64,000 nt of DNA from the NCBI RefSeq assembly GCF_900112975.1, contig NZ_FONQ01000001.1:372001-436000 (forward strand). The letters run 5' to 3'. Source of the stretch: Flavobacterium xueshanense. GTDB lineage: Bacteria; Bacteroidota; Bacteroidia; Flavobacteriales; Flavobacteriaceae. Of the stretch, positions 8,668 to 18,222 are shown piece after piece. How positions within the stretch are numbered: the stretch's first letter is position 1; each line of letters opens with the position of its first letter. The position numbers and the translations under genes were made by a program. Under the pieces are notes generated by a model. It searched no databases, was not told where the DNA came from, and saw nothing but the letters and a program-made list of their open reading frames with translations.

Positions 8668-10143
8668 TTAATAATGAAAATGTTTACTTTCTTCTATAAA
8701 AGGATTTCTTTTTGCCAACAAAGGTGATTTAGTTAATGCTGTGAAAACAACATATATAAATAATCCTAAGAAGAAAAGAACGGATGCTATTTCTGATATA
8801 CCTATAAACCATCTGTCTCCTACAGTTCCCGGCATAATCATATTAAAGAAATCAATATAATGGCCAGCTAATATTACAACTCCTGCCATAACTAATACCC
8901 AAGTAATTCTTTTAAAATCTGTATTGATTAATATCAATAAAGGGAATAAAAAATTCATTACAACAGCACCAAAAAATGGAAGATTGTACAATTCAATTCT
9001 GGTAATAAAATACGTCACCTCTTCAGGAATATTTGCGTACCATATCAACATGTACTGTGAAAACCATAAATAGGTCCAAAAAACACTAAAACCAAACATG
9101 AATTTCGCTAAATCATGAATATGACTTGTATTAACATACTCTAAAAATCCTCTTGATTTCAAGTACAAAGTAACCAAAGCAATAGTAGTTATAGCACTTA
9201 CAAAAAAGCTAGAAAAAACATACCAACCAAACAATGTACTAAACCAGTGCGGATCGATTGACATTATCCAGTCCCAAGACATTATAGATTCAGAAACGAT
9301 AAAAAACACAAGAAACATTGCTGAAAGCTTAAAGTTCTTTTTGTAATTAAGATCATCATTTGCCTCATCTTGTGCCAAACAATTTTTTCTAGAAAAATAT
9401 TGGTATAAACTCCAACCCGTCAAAAATATAGCAGCTCTAACAATCCAAAAAGGGAAATTTAAATAACTTGATTTGTTCGCAATTAATTTATCATTCGCAA
9501 CAACTTCAGGATCTAACCATATAAAAATGTGATTCAAATGTAATCCACACAATATTAAAATTACAAAAAAGATAAGTGAACCCACTGGTAAATATGCCGT
9601 TATACCTTGCATAACTCTGAATAAAACTGGAGACCATCCGGCTTGCGCGACTTGTTGAATTGCATAAAAAACTAAAACCCCTAATGAAACAAGCATAAAG
9701 AATATACAAGCAACATACAAAGCAGACCATGGTTTATTTTGTAACTGGTGCAGAACATGATTCAAATGTTCTTTATGTTCAGTCTCTTCACTAACCTCAT
9801 GACCTTCCTTTTTTACAACCGACTCAACTTGAGTTTCCTCAATAACTTTCGCTGTGTCAACTTTCGTCGAATCAACAATTGGACTAACTACTGCTGTAGA
9901 TTCCACCATTTTTTTGTCTTCGCTAGCTTCTCCACGGCCAACAGCAACTTCATGCGACGATTCGGCTGAAGTAGTCCCTTCGTGTTTTGCTTCGCCATGT
10001 CCACCATGACTTTCGGCTGCAAGAAGTTTTTCAACGTCTTGAATATCTTTTGGTGCAGTTAAAAAACCATATCCAATTCCTAATATACCTACGGCCATTA
10101 AGATGAAAGAAAGAGTTTTTAATTTACTTGAAAATGTATACAT
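8668..10143 (-). CDS. actF: Alternative complex III subunit ActF
   Basis: 491 aa from the ATG at 10143 (MYTFSSKLK); an upstream TTG at 10170 is less likely. ActF is one of the two NrfD-like integral membrane subunits of alternative complex III (menaquinol:cytochrome c oxidoreductase). About ten hydrophobic segments are visible. Between the first and second lies a hydrophilic insertion of roughly 95 residues, rich in His, Glu and Ser (contains HGGHGEAKHEG), on a soluble side of the membrane; its role is unknown. It lies between actE and coxB in one operon, so it is part of the quinol-to-oxygen chain. Confidence 0.9.
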   Translation of the reverse strand: MYTFSSKLKTLSFILMAVGILGIGYGFLTAPKDIQDVEKLLAAESHGGHGEAKHEGTTSAESSHEVAVGRGEASEDKKMVESTAVVSPIVDSTKVDTAKVIEETQVESVVKKEGHEVSEETEHKEHLNHVLHQLQNKPWSALYVACIFFMLVSLGVLVFYAIQQVAQAGWSPVLFRVMQGITAYLPVGSLIFFVILILCGLHLNHIFIWLDPEVVANDKLIANKSSYLNFPFWIVRAAIFLTGWSLYQYFSRKNCLAQDEANDDLNYKKNFKLSAMFLVFFIVSESIMSWDWIMSIDPHWFSTLFGWYVFSSFFVSAITTIALVTLYLKSRGFLEYVNTSHIHDLAKFMFGFSVFWTYLWFSQYMLIWYANIPEEVTYFITRIELYNLPFFGAVVMNFLFPLLILINTDFKRITWVLVMAGVVILAGHYIDFFNMIMPGTVGDRWFIGISEIASVLFFLGLFIYVVFTALTKSPLLAKRNPFIEESKHFHY

Positions 10144-10170
10144 ATCTATTACGATCAGTTTGTTCAACAA

Positions 10171-10716
10171 TTATAATTCGCTTTTTAGTTTTAGAACATA
10201 GTCAGTAACTAACCAACGTTCATCGGCACTCAATTGGTTTGCATGGGAACCCATTGAATTTAAACCATAAGTTATTACGTGAAAAATACTTCCTTCAGTG
10301 ATAACTCTATCTTTATAACTAGGAACACCCAGAAATTTTTCTCTTTCTACAAGCTTTCCTTTACCATTTCCAGAAGCACCATGACAACTGATACAATATA
10401 TTTCAAAAAGGGCTGCGCCTTTTTCAGCGTCTCTGCTCAAAGAATCCAGTGGAGATTTAAGATTCGCTTTAGCCAACTCATATCCAGCGGTAGAATTTTC
10501 GTATTCATATGGCTCAGTACCTCTATCTAAACTTCCTTCAGCAGGAAGCTGTCCTTCTTTACCATTTTTAAATGCATTCGATTCAGCATAAGTTTCATAC
10601 CCTACTGATTCATACATATTTGGAAAATACTGATAGTTTGGTGCCGCATTATTATGGCATGATGAAACTAAAATAGTAAAACCAAATAAAAGTGTTATTT
10701 TATATACGCTTTTCAT
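10171..10716 (-). CDS. actE: Alternative complex III cytochrome c subunit ActE
   Basis: 181 aa. A lipoprotein signal peptide ends in VSSC with the lipidated Cys at residue 20. One c-type heme motif, CISCH, lies in the C-terminal half (context EIYCISCHGASGNGKG), with a later Met in NSMGS as probable sixth ligand. In the family this monoheme subunit is anchored on the periplasmic face and passes electrons from the multiheme subunit towards the oxidase. It sits between actD (7 nt upstream) and actF. Confidence 0.92.
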   Translation of the reverse strand: MKSVYKITLLFGFTILVSSCHNNAAPNYQYFPNMYESVGYETYAESNAFKNGKEGQLPAEGSLDRGTEPYEYENSTAGYELAKANLKSPLDSLSRDAEKGAALFEIYCISCHGASGNGKGKLVEREKFLGVPSYKDRVITEGSIFHVITYGLNSMGSHANQLSADERWLVTDYVLKLKSEL

Positions 10717-10723
10717 ATCTATA

Positions 10724-11248
10724 TTAATGCTTATCTATTACTTTAACTTCTACAGCACCCGTACTTTGAAAAAAAGAAATCAATTCTTCTTCATTATCAT
10801 TTACAGCCACTTCCATTAAAAAATGGTCATCCGTGGTTCTTACATCTGGATTCTCTGCATCTTTAAAAGGCCATAGTTTACTTCTCATATAAAAAGTAAT
10901 AACCATAAGATGGGCAGCAAAAAATACAGTAAGCTCAAACATGATCGGCACAAACGCCGGCATATTTTCAATGTAACTGAAACTAGGCTTACCGCCAATA
11001 TCCTGCGGCCAATCTTGAATCATGATATAATTCATCATAGCTGTAGCTACTGCCAGTCCAACACAACCATATAGAAAAGCGCAAATTGCTAATCTTGTCG
11101 GTGCAATTCCCATAGCTTTGTCCAAACCGTGAACCGGAAATGGAGTAAAAACTTCTTCAATATGATGATGAGCAGCTCTGGTTTTCTTCACCGCATCCAT
11201 CAAAATATCATCGTCATTATAAATGGCGTATATTACTTTATTACTCAT
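10724..11248 (-). CDS. actD: Alternative complex III subunit ActD (DUF3341)
   Basis: 174 aa. A soluble N-terminal part carries the family motif HHHIEEVFTPFPVHGLDKAMG and is followed by two membrane helices (RLAICAFLYGCVGLAVATAMM and VPIMFELTVFFAAHLMVI). ActD is a small structural membrane subunit of alternative complex III without cofactors. Its start overlaps the actC stop by 8 nt, which points to coupled translation. Confidence 0.92.
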   Translation of the reverse strand: MSNKVIYAIYNDDDILMDAVKKTRAAHHHIEEVFTPFPVHGLDKAMGIAPTRLAICAFLYGCVGLAVATAMMNYIMIQDWPQDIGGKPSFSYIENMPAFVPIMFELTVFFAAHLMVITFYMRSKLWPFKDAENPDVRTTDDHFLMEVAVNDNEEELISFFQSTGAVEVKVIDKH

Positions 11249-12644
11249 GATGTAAATCTTTATTTGCTTCTCTTACTCTTTTGTAATTATCTCCAGTCCC
11301 TTTCAAAATCGTTTTTATCTCTGCCTGTGCAATTACAGGGAATGTTCTCGAATATAATAAAAACAATACAAAAAAGAAACCTATCGTTCCGATGAAAATA
11401 CCAATGTCAACAAATGTAGGTGAAAACATCGTCCAAGAAGATGGTAAATAGTCTCTATGTAACGAAGTTACAATGATCACAAATCTCTCAAACCACATTC
11501 CAATATTTACAACTATCGAAATTATAAACGAGAACATGATACTTGTTCTTAATTTTTTGAACCACATAAACTGTGGAGAAAAAACATTACATGTCATCAT
11601 TGACCAATAGGCCCACCAGTAAGGTCCTGTAGCTCTGTTTAAGAACGCATATTGTTCATATTCTACGCCAGAATACCATGCAACAAATAATTCAGTGATA
11701 TAGGCAACCCCAACAATAGAACCCGTAATCATAATCACGATATTCATCAATTCAATATGTTGAACTGTTATGTAAGCTTCCAGATTAGATACTTTTCTCA
11801 TAATAATAAGCAAAGTATTTACCATTGCAAATCCTGAGAAAACCGCTCCAGCAACAAAGTATGGAGGGAAAATTGTAGTATGCCATCCTGGAATAACCGA
11901 GGTAGCAAAGTCCATCGATACAATAGTATGCACTGAAAGCACTAGTGGTGTAGCTAAACCTGCAAGCACCAAAGATACTTCTTCAAAACGTTGCCAGTCT
12001 TTTGCTCTACCGCTCCATCCAAAACTTAATATAGAATACACTCTTTTATTAAAAGGTGTAATAGCTCTATCACGTAACATCGCAAAATCAGGTAGTAATC
12101 CAGTCCACCAGAATACTAATGAAACCGAAAGATACGTTGAAATTGCAAACACGTCCCAAAGTAATGGCGAGTTAAAGTTAACCCAAAGAGAACCAAATTG
12201 ATTTGGAATTGGCAAAACCCAATACGCTAACCATGGACGTCCCATGTGGATGATTGGAAATAAACCTGCCTGGATAACAGAGAAAATTGTCATTGCTTCT
12301 GCAGAACGGTTAATCGCCATTCTCCAACGCTGACGAAAAAGTAATAACACCGCAGAGATAAGAGTTCCCGCGTGACCGATACCAACCCACCAAACAAAGT
12401 TCGTGATATCCCAAGCCCATCCAACAGTTTTATTTAAACCCCATGTTCCAATACCTGTAGATACGGTGTAAATTATACAGCCAAGTCCCCAAAGGAAGGC
12501 TATTAATGCAATTGAAAACACAATCCACCAATGTTTGTTTGCTTTACCTTCCACAGGCGCGGCTACATCTACAGTTACATCGTGATAAGTTTTATCACCT
12601 ATAACTAAGGGTTTTCTAATGGTTGCTTCGTAGTGAGACGACAT
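11241..12644 (-). CDS. actC: Alternative complex III quinol-binding subunit ActC
   Basis: 467 aa, NrfD/PsrC-like integral membrane protein with about ten helices. ActC is regarded as the main menaquinol oxidation subunit and contacts the Fe-S protein ActB. Characteristic stretches include the N-terminal VIGDKTYHDVT, WWVGIGHAGTLISA and VHTIVSMDFA. It follows actB by 37 nt and overlaps actD, in the standard act gene order. Confidence 0.95.
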   Translation of the reverse strand: MSSHYEATIRKPLVIGDKTYHDVTVDVAAPVEGKANKHWWIVFSIALIAFLWGLGCIIYTVSTGIGTWGLNKTVGWAWDITNFVWWVGIGHAGTLISAVLLLFRQRWRMAINRSAEAMTIFSVIQAGLFPIIHMGRPWLAYWVLPIPNQFGSLWVNFNSPLLWDVFAISTYLSVSLVFWWTGLLPDFAMLRDRAITPFNKRVYSILSFGWSGRAKDWQRFEEVSLVLAGLATPLVLSVHTIVSMDFATSVIPGWHTTIFPPYFVAGAVFSGFAMVNTLLIIMRKVSNLEAYITVQHIELMNIVIMITGSIVGVAYITELFVAWYSGVEYEQYAFLNRATGPYWWAYWSMMTCNVFSPQFMWFKKLRTSIMFSFIISIVVNIGMWFERFVIIVTSLHRDYLPSSWTMFSPTFVDIGIFIGTIGFFFVLFLLYSRTFPVIAQAEIKTILKGTGDNYKRVREANKDLHHE

Positions 12645-12681
12645 AATCCTTAATATTGATTCTTAATTAATTATTTTTGTA

Positions 12682-15600
12682 CTAGGTATTTCTAACTTTG
12701 ACGTGATAAATCACATTTGGTTTTGTTCCAACATGCTCCAATAAATGATACATCCTTTCATCAGTAGCTAATTTAGATACTACGCCTTCTTTATCATTTA
12801 TATCGCCAAATTTCATTGCCCCATTAGAACAAGCATTTGAACATGCCGTTTGAAATTCACCATCAACAATTGCTTTTCCATCGTTTTTAGCTTTCAAAAT
12901 TGTAGCTTGGGTCATTTGAATACACATTGAACATTTTTCCATAACTCCACGAGAACGAACATTAACATCTGGATTCAATACCATACGTCCTAAATCGTCA
13001 TTCATATGATAATCGAATTCACTGTTTTTGTTGTACAAGAACCAGTTAAAACGACGCACTTTATAAGGACAGTTGTTAGCGCAATAACGTGTTCCAACAC
13101 ATCTGTTATAAGCCATGTGGTTCTGACCTTGACGAGAGTGTGAAGTCGCAGCGACTGGACAAACCGTTTCACAAGGTGCATGATTACAATGTTGACACAT
13201 TACTGGTTGAAAAGAAACCTGTGGGTTATCACCCGCTTTTTCCATTTCATTAAATGTCGACAATGAACTTGATAGACCTGCAATATTTTCTTTTCTTTCG
13301 TTATCGCCTTCAAAGGTACTTTCAGAAGAATAATATCTGTCAATACGCAACCAGTGCATATCACGACTTCTTCTAATTTCTGATTTTCCAACAACTGGAA
13401 CATTATTTTCTGCATGACAAGCAATTACACAAGCACCACAACCGGTACACGCGTTCAGGTCAATCGAAAGATTAAAATGATGACCCGTTGAACGATCGAA
13501 CGAACCCCATAGATCTACTTTAGTTGCTTCCACTTCTTTATGATCCAAAGAAACCATTGGTTGTTCATTCCAAACGTGAGCATCTTTAGTATTGAAAATC
13601 TCTAAAGAAGTTTCTTTTATGATATCCCCTCTTCCCATCAACGTTTTTTGACCTTGAACACAAGCAAACTCATGTTCTCCTCCAGCTTTCGCCAATGTTA
13701 CAGACTGTACATTATTAAAACCTTTATATAAAGAGTAGGCATTTAAACCCACCATCATTTCTTCTTTCATAGCCGCTTTACGACCATAACCTAATGCTAA
13801 ACCTATTGTTCCTACAGCCTGACCTGGCTGAACAATTACCGGAACATTTTCTAATTTTACTCCATCGGCAGTCGTAATAGTAGCATAACTTCCGTTTAAA
13901 CCACCATTTGCTACAATTTCGTTTGAAAGTTCATATTGCTTCGCATCTGCATTCGATACAGTAACATAGTTATCCCAAGATACTCTTGTAATGGGATCAG
14001 GAAACTCTTGCAACCAAGGATTTTCAGCTTGCCTTCCATCGCCCATACCTGTTTTAGTATATAAAACAAGTTCTAATCCTTGGAATGCTTTTGCATTTGC
14101 TAAAGCATTGGCTGCAGCGCTATAATCAGCAGTACCGGCAGAAACAGTAGGAATAACACCTACGTAAATACCATCATGCAATACTTTGTTCCAAGAGGAA
14201 CCGGTTAATATTGAGGATGCATTAGTCTTAATATAATCATAGAATGTACCTGTCACTCCATTTAAAGACAACAATACATCTTGAAATTGTTTAGTCGTAA
14301 AAAGAGGGCGAATAGTAGGCTGAGTAATACCGTAAGTTCCTTTCGTGATACTTACATCATTCCAAGATTCTAAATAATGAGGAACAGCTGCTGCGATAGT
14401 ACTTACTAAAGCCGTTTCATCTTCTTTTAAAGTAAACGCCACTGACGTCTTTACTTTTTTGAGTCCTTCAATAAAAGAAGCACTATCTGCTAAAGTATAA
14501 ACTGGATTAACACCACTCATTATCAAAGTATGAACGCTTCCTGCTTTCATATCATTGATTAATTGAATCACTTTTGCATCAGATCCTTTTCTGATTTGTC
14601 TTACGCCAGAAGTACTGAAAGCTTCACTAGCCAAAACTTGATTAATAGCCAAAACTAACAATTGAGCATTTTTGTCTTGAATACCAGATACCAAAACTCC
14701 TTTTGAACCAGCAGCTTTTAACTGTTGAGCCGCTTTTGTAACTTCTGCTTTAAATTTATTTTCTAAACTTACTGCAACAGAAGAACCGGTTACGATATTA
14801 TAAATATGTACTAATGCTTGTTTCTGATTAGCCGTAGACATTGGCAAACGCTTATCAGCAGCAGCACCAGACAAAGTCATGTTTGCTTCTAATTGGAAAT
14901 GACGAGACATTTTACCCGCTTTAGGAATTCTTCCTTTAGCGTAGCCAGAATCATACCCTCCACCTTGCCAATCCCCAAGGAAATCAGCACCAACAGAAAC
15001 TATAAGTGAGGCTTTTGAAAAATCATAATCAACCAACGCTCTTTCTCCGTACGTCGTTTCAAAAGCATCTAAGGCATCCGATTCAGAAACCGCATCATAA
15101 ACAATATGTTTGGCATTTGGATTTTTTCCAATAAACTCGACAATCAATTTTTCAGTTGACGGGCTCGCTAATGTATTTGTCAAAAGCACTACTTGACCAC
15201 CTTTTGCAGTGGCGTCAGCTATACTTGATTTAATTTTAGAATCGACAGCAGACCAAGTTGAGATTTTACCTTCAATTTTAGGTTCTTTCAAACGCATGCT
15301 ATCATACAAAGAAAGAATTGAAGCATGAATTCTTGCATTAGCACTAAACTTAGCTCCTGCAATAGTATTATTATCTATTTTGATAGGACGCCCTTCACGA
15401 GTTTTCACTAAAAGATTAGCAAAATCAAATCCATCAAAAACAGAAGTTGCATAATAATCTGCCACTCCGGGAATGATTTGTTCCGGCTGAAGAACATAAG
15501 GTATAGACTTGTTCACAGGACCTTCGCAAGCTGCAAGCGTAGCTGCCGCAGTACTAAAACCAACGTACTTTAAAAAATCACGACGTGATGTTGACGAAGA

Positions 15601-15738
15601 TGACAAAGCGTCATTATTTCCTAAAAATTCATCAGTAGGAATTTCTTCAACAAATTCGTTATTTCTAAGCGTCTCAACAATAGAACTATTTTTGTCTAGT
15701 TCTTCAACACTTTTCCAGTATTTTTTGTTTGATGACAT
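12682..15738 (-). CDS. actB: Alternative complex III Fe-S subunit ActB (Tat-exported)
   Basis: 1018 aa, a natural fusion. A twin-arginine signal (SRRDFLKYVGF, RR at 52-53) is followed by a molybdopterin-oxidoreductase-like domain (about 70-730), which in this family has lost its cofactor, and a C-terminal ferredoxin domain. Four cysteine groups are visible: CTGCGACVIAC, CQHCNHAPCETVC, CVGTRYCANNC and CSMCIQMTQ with a later CSNAC. These hold three 4Fe-4S and one 3Fe-4S clusters in characterised complexes. ActB carries electrons from quinol oxidised in ActC to the hemes of ActA. Part of the act-cox operon. Confidence 0.95.
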   Translation of the reverse strand: MSSNKKYWKSVEELDKNSSIVETLRNNEFVEEIPTDEFLGNNDALSSSSTSRRDFLKYVGFSTAAATLAACEGPVNKSIPYVLQPEQIIPGVADYYATSVFDGFDFANLLVKTREGRPIKIDNNTIAGAKFSANARIHASILSLYDSMRLKEPKIEGKISTWSAVDSKIKSSIADATAKGGQVVLLTNTLASPSTEKLIVEFIGKNPNAKHIVYDAVSESDALDAFETTYGERALVDYDFSKASLIVSVGADFLGDWQGGGYDSGYAKGRIPKAGKMSRHFQLEANMTLSGAAADKRLPMSTANQKQALVHIYNIVTGSSVAVSLENKFKAEVTKAAQQLKAAGSKGVLVSGIQDKNAQLLVLAINQVLASEAFSTSGVRQIRKGSDAKVIQLINDMKAGSVHTLIMSGVNPVYTLADSASFIEGLKKVKTSVAFTLKEDETALVSTIAAAVPHYLESWNDVSITKGTYGITQPTIRPLFTTKQFQDVLLSLNGVTGTFYDYIKTNASSILTGSSWNKVLHDGIYVGVIPTVSAGTADYSAAANALANAKAFQGLELVLYTKTGMGDGRQAENPWLQEFPDPITRVSWDNYVTVSNADAKQYELSNEIVANGGLNGSYATITTADGVKLENVPVIVQPGQAVGTIGLALGYGRKAAMKEEMMVGLNAYSLYKGFNNVQSVTLAKAGGEHEFACVQGQKTLMGRGDIIKETSLEIFNTKDAHVWNEQPMVSLDHKEVEATKVDLWGSFDRSTGHHFNLSIDLNACTGCGACVIACHAENNVPVVGKSEIRRSRDMHWLRIDRYYSSESTFEGDNERKENIAGLSSSLSTFNEMEKAGDNPQVSFQPVMCQHCNHAPCETVCPVAATSHSRQGQNHMAYNRCVGTRYCANNCPYKVRRFNWFLYNKNSEFDYHMNDDLGRMVLNPDVNVRSRGVMEKCSMCIQMTQATILKAKNDGKAIVDGEFQTACSNACSNGAMKFGDINDKEGVVSKLATDERMYHLLEHVGTKPNVIYHVKVRNT

Positions 15739-15767
15739 ATATAAATATTAAAATCTTAATAATTTGA

Positions 15768-17102
15768 TTAATAGTGGCATTTACCACATTCCAAACCTCC
15801 CATTTGTGCCGCAGTCAACTTGTCTACGCCATATTTTTTAGAAAGTTCATCATGAATTTTTGTGTAATACTCATTGCCTTCCATCTTAACCTCAGTTTTT
15901 CTGTGACAATCAATACACCAACTCATTGTAAGTGGAGCAAACTGTTTTTGGATTTCATACTCCTGAACAGGACCGTGACATGTTTGACACTCAATTCCGG
16001 CAACAGTTACGTGTTGAGAGTGGTTAAAGTAAACAAAGTCAGGCAAATTGTGGATACGAACCCACTTCACAGGTTGCGTTTTGCCGGTGTAAGTCTGTGA
16101 TGTTTGATCCCAGCCAACAGCAGTATACAACTTTTGAATTTGCTCATCATAAAAAGCTTTGCTATACTCCGGCGTGGCTGTAGATTCAGCGACTTCCGCA
16201 ATATTTTTATGGCAGTTCATGCAAACATTTAAAGACGGTATTCCACCATTTTTACTTACTCTTGCCGCAGAATGGCAATACTTACAGTTAATTTCATTGT
16301 CTCCAGCATGTATTCTATGCGAGTAATGAATTGGCTGGATCGGAGCGTAATTCTGATCTACACCAATTTGCATTAGATACCCATAAATAAAATAAGCACC
16401 AGCCAAAAGCAAAAATACCGAAGTGACTAGGACTAAAAATTGATTTCTGGCAAATGCTTTCCAAATCGGAGTTGTTGGTGTTTTTGGAGTTATAACGATG
16501 GCATTAGCTTTCGCAACTTTTGTTAAAACTTGATTCACCAAGAACAACATTACCACCAATATAATCATAACAAGAGCTAAAGCACCTAATATAATATTAT
16601 TAGAAATTCCACTGTCTGACGCAGCAGTACCAGGAACCGCTTCAGTGCTACCAGCAGCTAGTGCAGGCGCTTCCGCTTTTGGCTCTGATGTGTATGCAAT
16701 AATATTATCAATATCAGCATTAGATAATTGAGGAAAAGCTGACATCACCGCCTTATTGTTTTCTTCATAAACCTTGACAGCCTGAGGATCTCCAGACTTA
16801 ATCAAATCAGAACTGTTTTTAATCCACTTGTAAAGCCATGGCATATCATATTTACCAGCTACACCTCTTAAAGCAGGTCCTGTACCTTTGGCATCTAATT
16901 TATGACATGCAGCACAATTTGCATTGAACAATTCTTTACCTTTTACAGCATCTCCACCCGTTACCGCGGCAGGGGCCGCAGCTGCATCAGTCACTGCAGG
17001 AGCAGCTTCTTGAGCAAATGAAGTTAAAGAGAAAATTACCGATGAGGCTAAGCCCAGAAATAATTTCCTTGTGATCGAATTATGGTTACCCACCTTTTTC
17101 AT
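15768..17102 (-). CDS. actA: Alternative complex III multiheme cytochrome c subunit ActA
   Basis: 444 aa with a cleavable signal peptide (ending near TSFAQE, about residue 31). It is a two-part protein. An N-terminal class I cytochrome c domain (CAACH at 63-67, with a Met ligand in MSAFPQL) is followed by a membrane segment near residue 170-190 and a second near 215-240. A pentaheme C-terminal domain holds CKYCH, CMNCH, CQTCH, CIDCH and CGKCH, the last at the very C-terminus. The total is six hemes. The extra N-terminal monoheme domain is typical of Bacteroidota ActA. First gene of the operon, behind a good promoter at 17187-17217 with an 84-nt leader. Confidence 0.95.
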   Translation of the reverse strand: MKKVGNHNSITRKLFLGLASSVIFSLTSFAQEAAPAVTDAAAAPAAVTGGDAVKGKELFNANCAACHKLDAKGTGPALRGVAGKYDMPWLYKWIKNSSDLIKSGDPQAVKVYEENNKAVMSAFPQLSNADIDNIIAYTSEPKAEAPALAAGSTEAVPGTAASDSGISNNIILGALALVMIILVVMLFLVNQVLTKVAKANAIVITPKTPTTPIWKAFARNQFLVLVTSVFLLLAGAYFIYGYLMQIGVDQNYAPIQPIHYSHRIHAGDNEINCKYCHSAARVSKNGGIPSLNVCMNCHKNIAEVAESTATPEYSKAFYDEQIQKLYTAVGWDQTSQTYTGKTQPVKWVRIHNLPDFVYFNHSQHVTVAGIECQTCHGPVQEYEIQKQFAPLTMSWCIDCHRKTEVKMEGNEYYTKIHDELSKKYGVDKLTAAQMGGLECGKCHY

Positions 17103-17186
17103 ATAGTATAAAGATTATCTACTAAAATTTGGCACAGTTTTTTCTAAATGAACTATAAAAACTGATCCGTTATTTTAAAACTTGCA

Positions 17187-17217
17187 CAAAAATACGACTT
17201 AAGAACTATTCTCAAAA
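17187..17217 (-). promoter_or_regulatory. Promoter of the act-cox operon
   Basis: On the minus strand the -7 box is TATTTTTG (17187-17194), and 18 nt upstream a TTTTG element (17213-17217) fits the Bacteroidota -33 TTTG. It gives a leader of about 80 nt before actA. Confidence 0.7.
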
Positions 17218-17291
17218 CCTTAAAATAATCTTAATTTCAATTTATATCTATTCTAAATAACATTTGACGTTTAGCATCATTCCTTAAATAT

Positions 17292-17299
17292 TACTTTTG
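17292..17299 (+). promoter_or_regulatory. Promoter -7 box of the SPOR gene
   Basis: TACTTTTG fits TAnnTTTG; it lies 18 nt before the ATG at 17318. A TTTG at 17263 is a rather distant -33 candidate. Confidence 0.5.
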
Positions 17300-17317
17300 C
17301 ACAAAAACAATCACATT

Positions 17318-17707
17318 ATGAGAATTTTAGCCATTCAAAAAGTCTTTTTTATCTTTATTACATTATGTATTTCAAGCCTCAGCGCAATTGCACAAGGTGG
17401 AAATATTACAATAAAACAAGACTCCAAATTTGAACAATTATTAAACGAAAAGAAAAAAAACAATGTTTCTATTGCTGCGAATGACCGATATAAAATTCAA
17501 ATTTTCAGTGGCGAAAGTGAAAAAGCTAAAAACACGTTGAATCAATTTAGACAAGAGTTTAGTGAATTAGATGGCACCATTATCTTTTTCACTCCCATTT
17601 ATAAAGTTTGGATTGGAAATTTTGAAACACGAATTGAAGCTGAAAGAAACCTCATCGAAATCAGTAAAAGATACAGTAATGTGCATTTGATAAAACCTAA
17701 TAGCTAA
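17318..17707 (+). CDS. Exported SPOR-domain protein
   Basis: 129 aa from the ATG at 17318. An in-frame TTG at 17297 overlaps the promoter box and is rejected. The signal peptide MRILAIQKVFFIFITLCISS ends near LSAIAQ. After a short linker the C-terminal 70 residues (YKIQIFSGESEKAKN..FSELDG..YKVWIGNFETRIEAERNL) have the SPOR repeat pattern that binds denuded peptidoglycan at division sites. It is short for a SPOR protein and has no other domain. It is transcribed divergently from actA and has its own terminator; a link to the respiratory operon is not implied. Confidence 0.85.
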   Translation: MRILAIQKVFFIFITLCISSLSAIAQGGNITIKQDSKFEQLLNEKKKNNVSIAANDRYKIQIFSGESEKAKNTLNQFRQEFSELDGTIIFFTPIYKVWIGNFETRIEAERNLIEISKRYSNVHLIKPNS

Positions 17708-18222
17708 AAATTATGTTTCTTTTAAATTGCAATTTTCAATCGAGATCGGAAATTAGAAGCAAGCAAAAAAGCGACACGTATAGAGTTGCTTTTTTGTTAT
17801 TTGTCTACCATTTTACGCGAAAATCCAAAAATATTTACACAACATTTCTTCGTAAATTTAGCAAATTAGGGAAATTCATTTTTTGTTTGAATTTGTCAAT
17901 TGACAACATTTACCAAACGCTAAAGATTGACTAGATCTGCCAGCTAGGGATTTTACAAAGTATATATAGTAAAGAAAATTACTTAGGTAATACAATTTCA
18001 GATATCTTCTATAGAATACTTACATGGGAGTGTTTTATTGTAAAGAAACACCTCATTAGACTAATTAAAAATTGAGATAAATGAATGTATAAACTATTAG
18101 AAAACAATATCAATTATATTGAATTTTAACAAAATGAGCCCGATAAAATATCGAGCTCATCAAAATCAAATTAATCATGAATATGTTTAAAATTTTGGTG
18201 CAGTCTCAATCAATTGTCTTTT
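17708..18222. other. Gene-free stretch of about 515 nt
   Basis: It holds the terminator of the SPOR gene and a 14-bp perfect palindrome TTGTCAATTGACAA at 17893-17906. A 73-codon frame (17713-17934) has no coding character and overlaps the terminator. Nothing else is recognisable. Confidence 0.6.
17765..17795 (+). terminator. Terminator after the SPOR gene
   Basis: Stem AAAAAAGCGAC against GTTGCTTTTTT with one mismatch and a T run, about 60 nt past the stop codon. Confidence 0.7.

Noticed and set aside
17713..17934. 73-codon plus-strand frame after the SPOR gene
   Set aside because: It covers the SPOR gene's terminator, has no signal or domain, and its composition is that of random AT-rich sequence.
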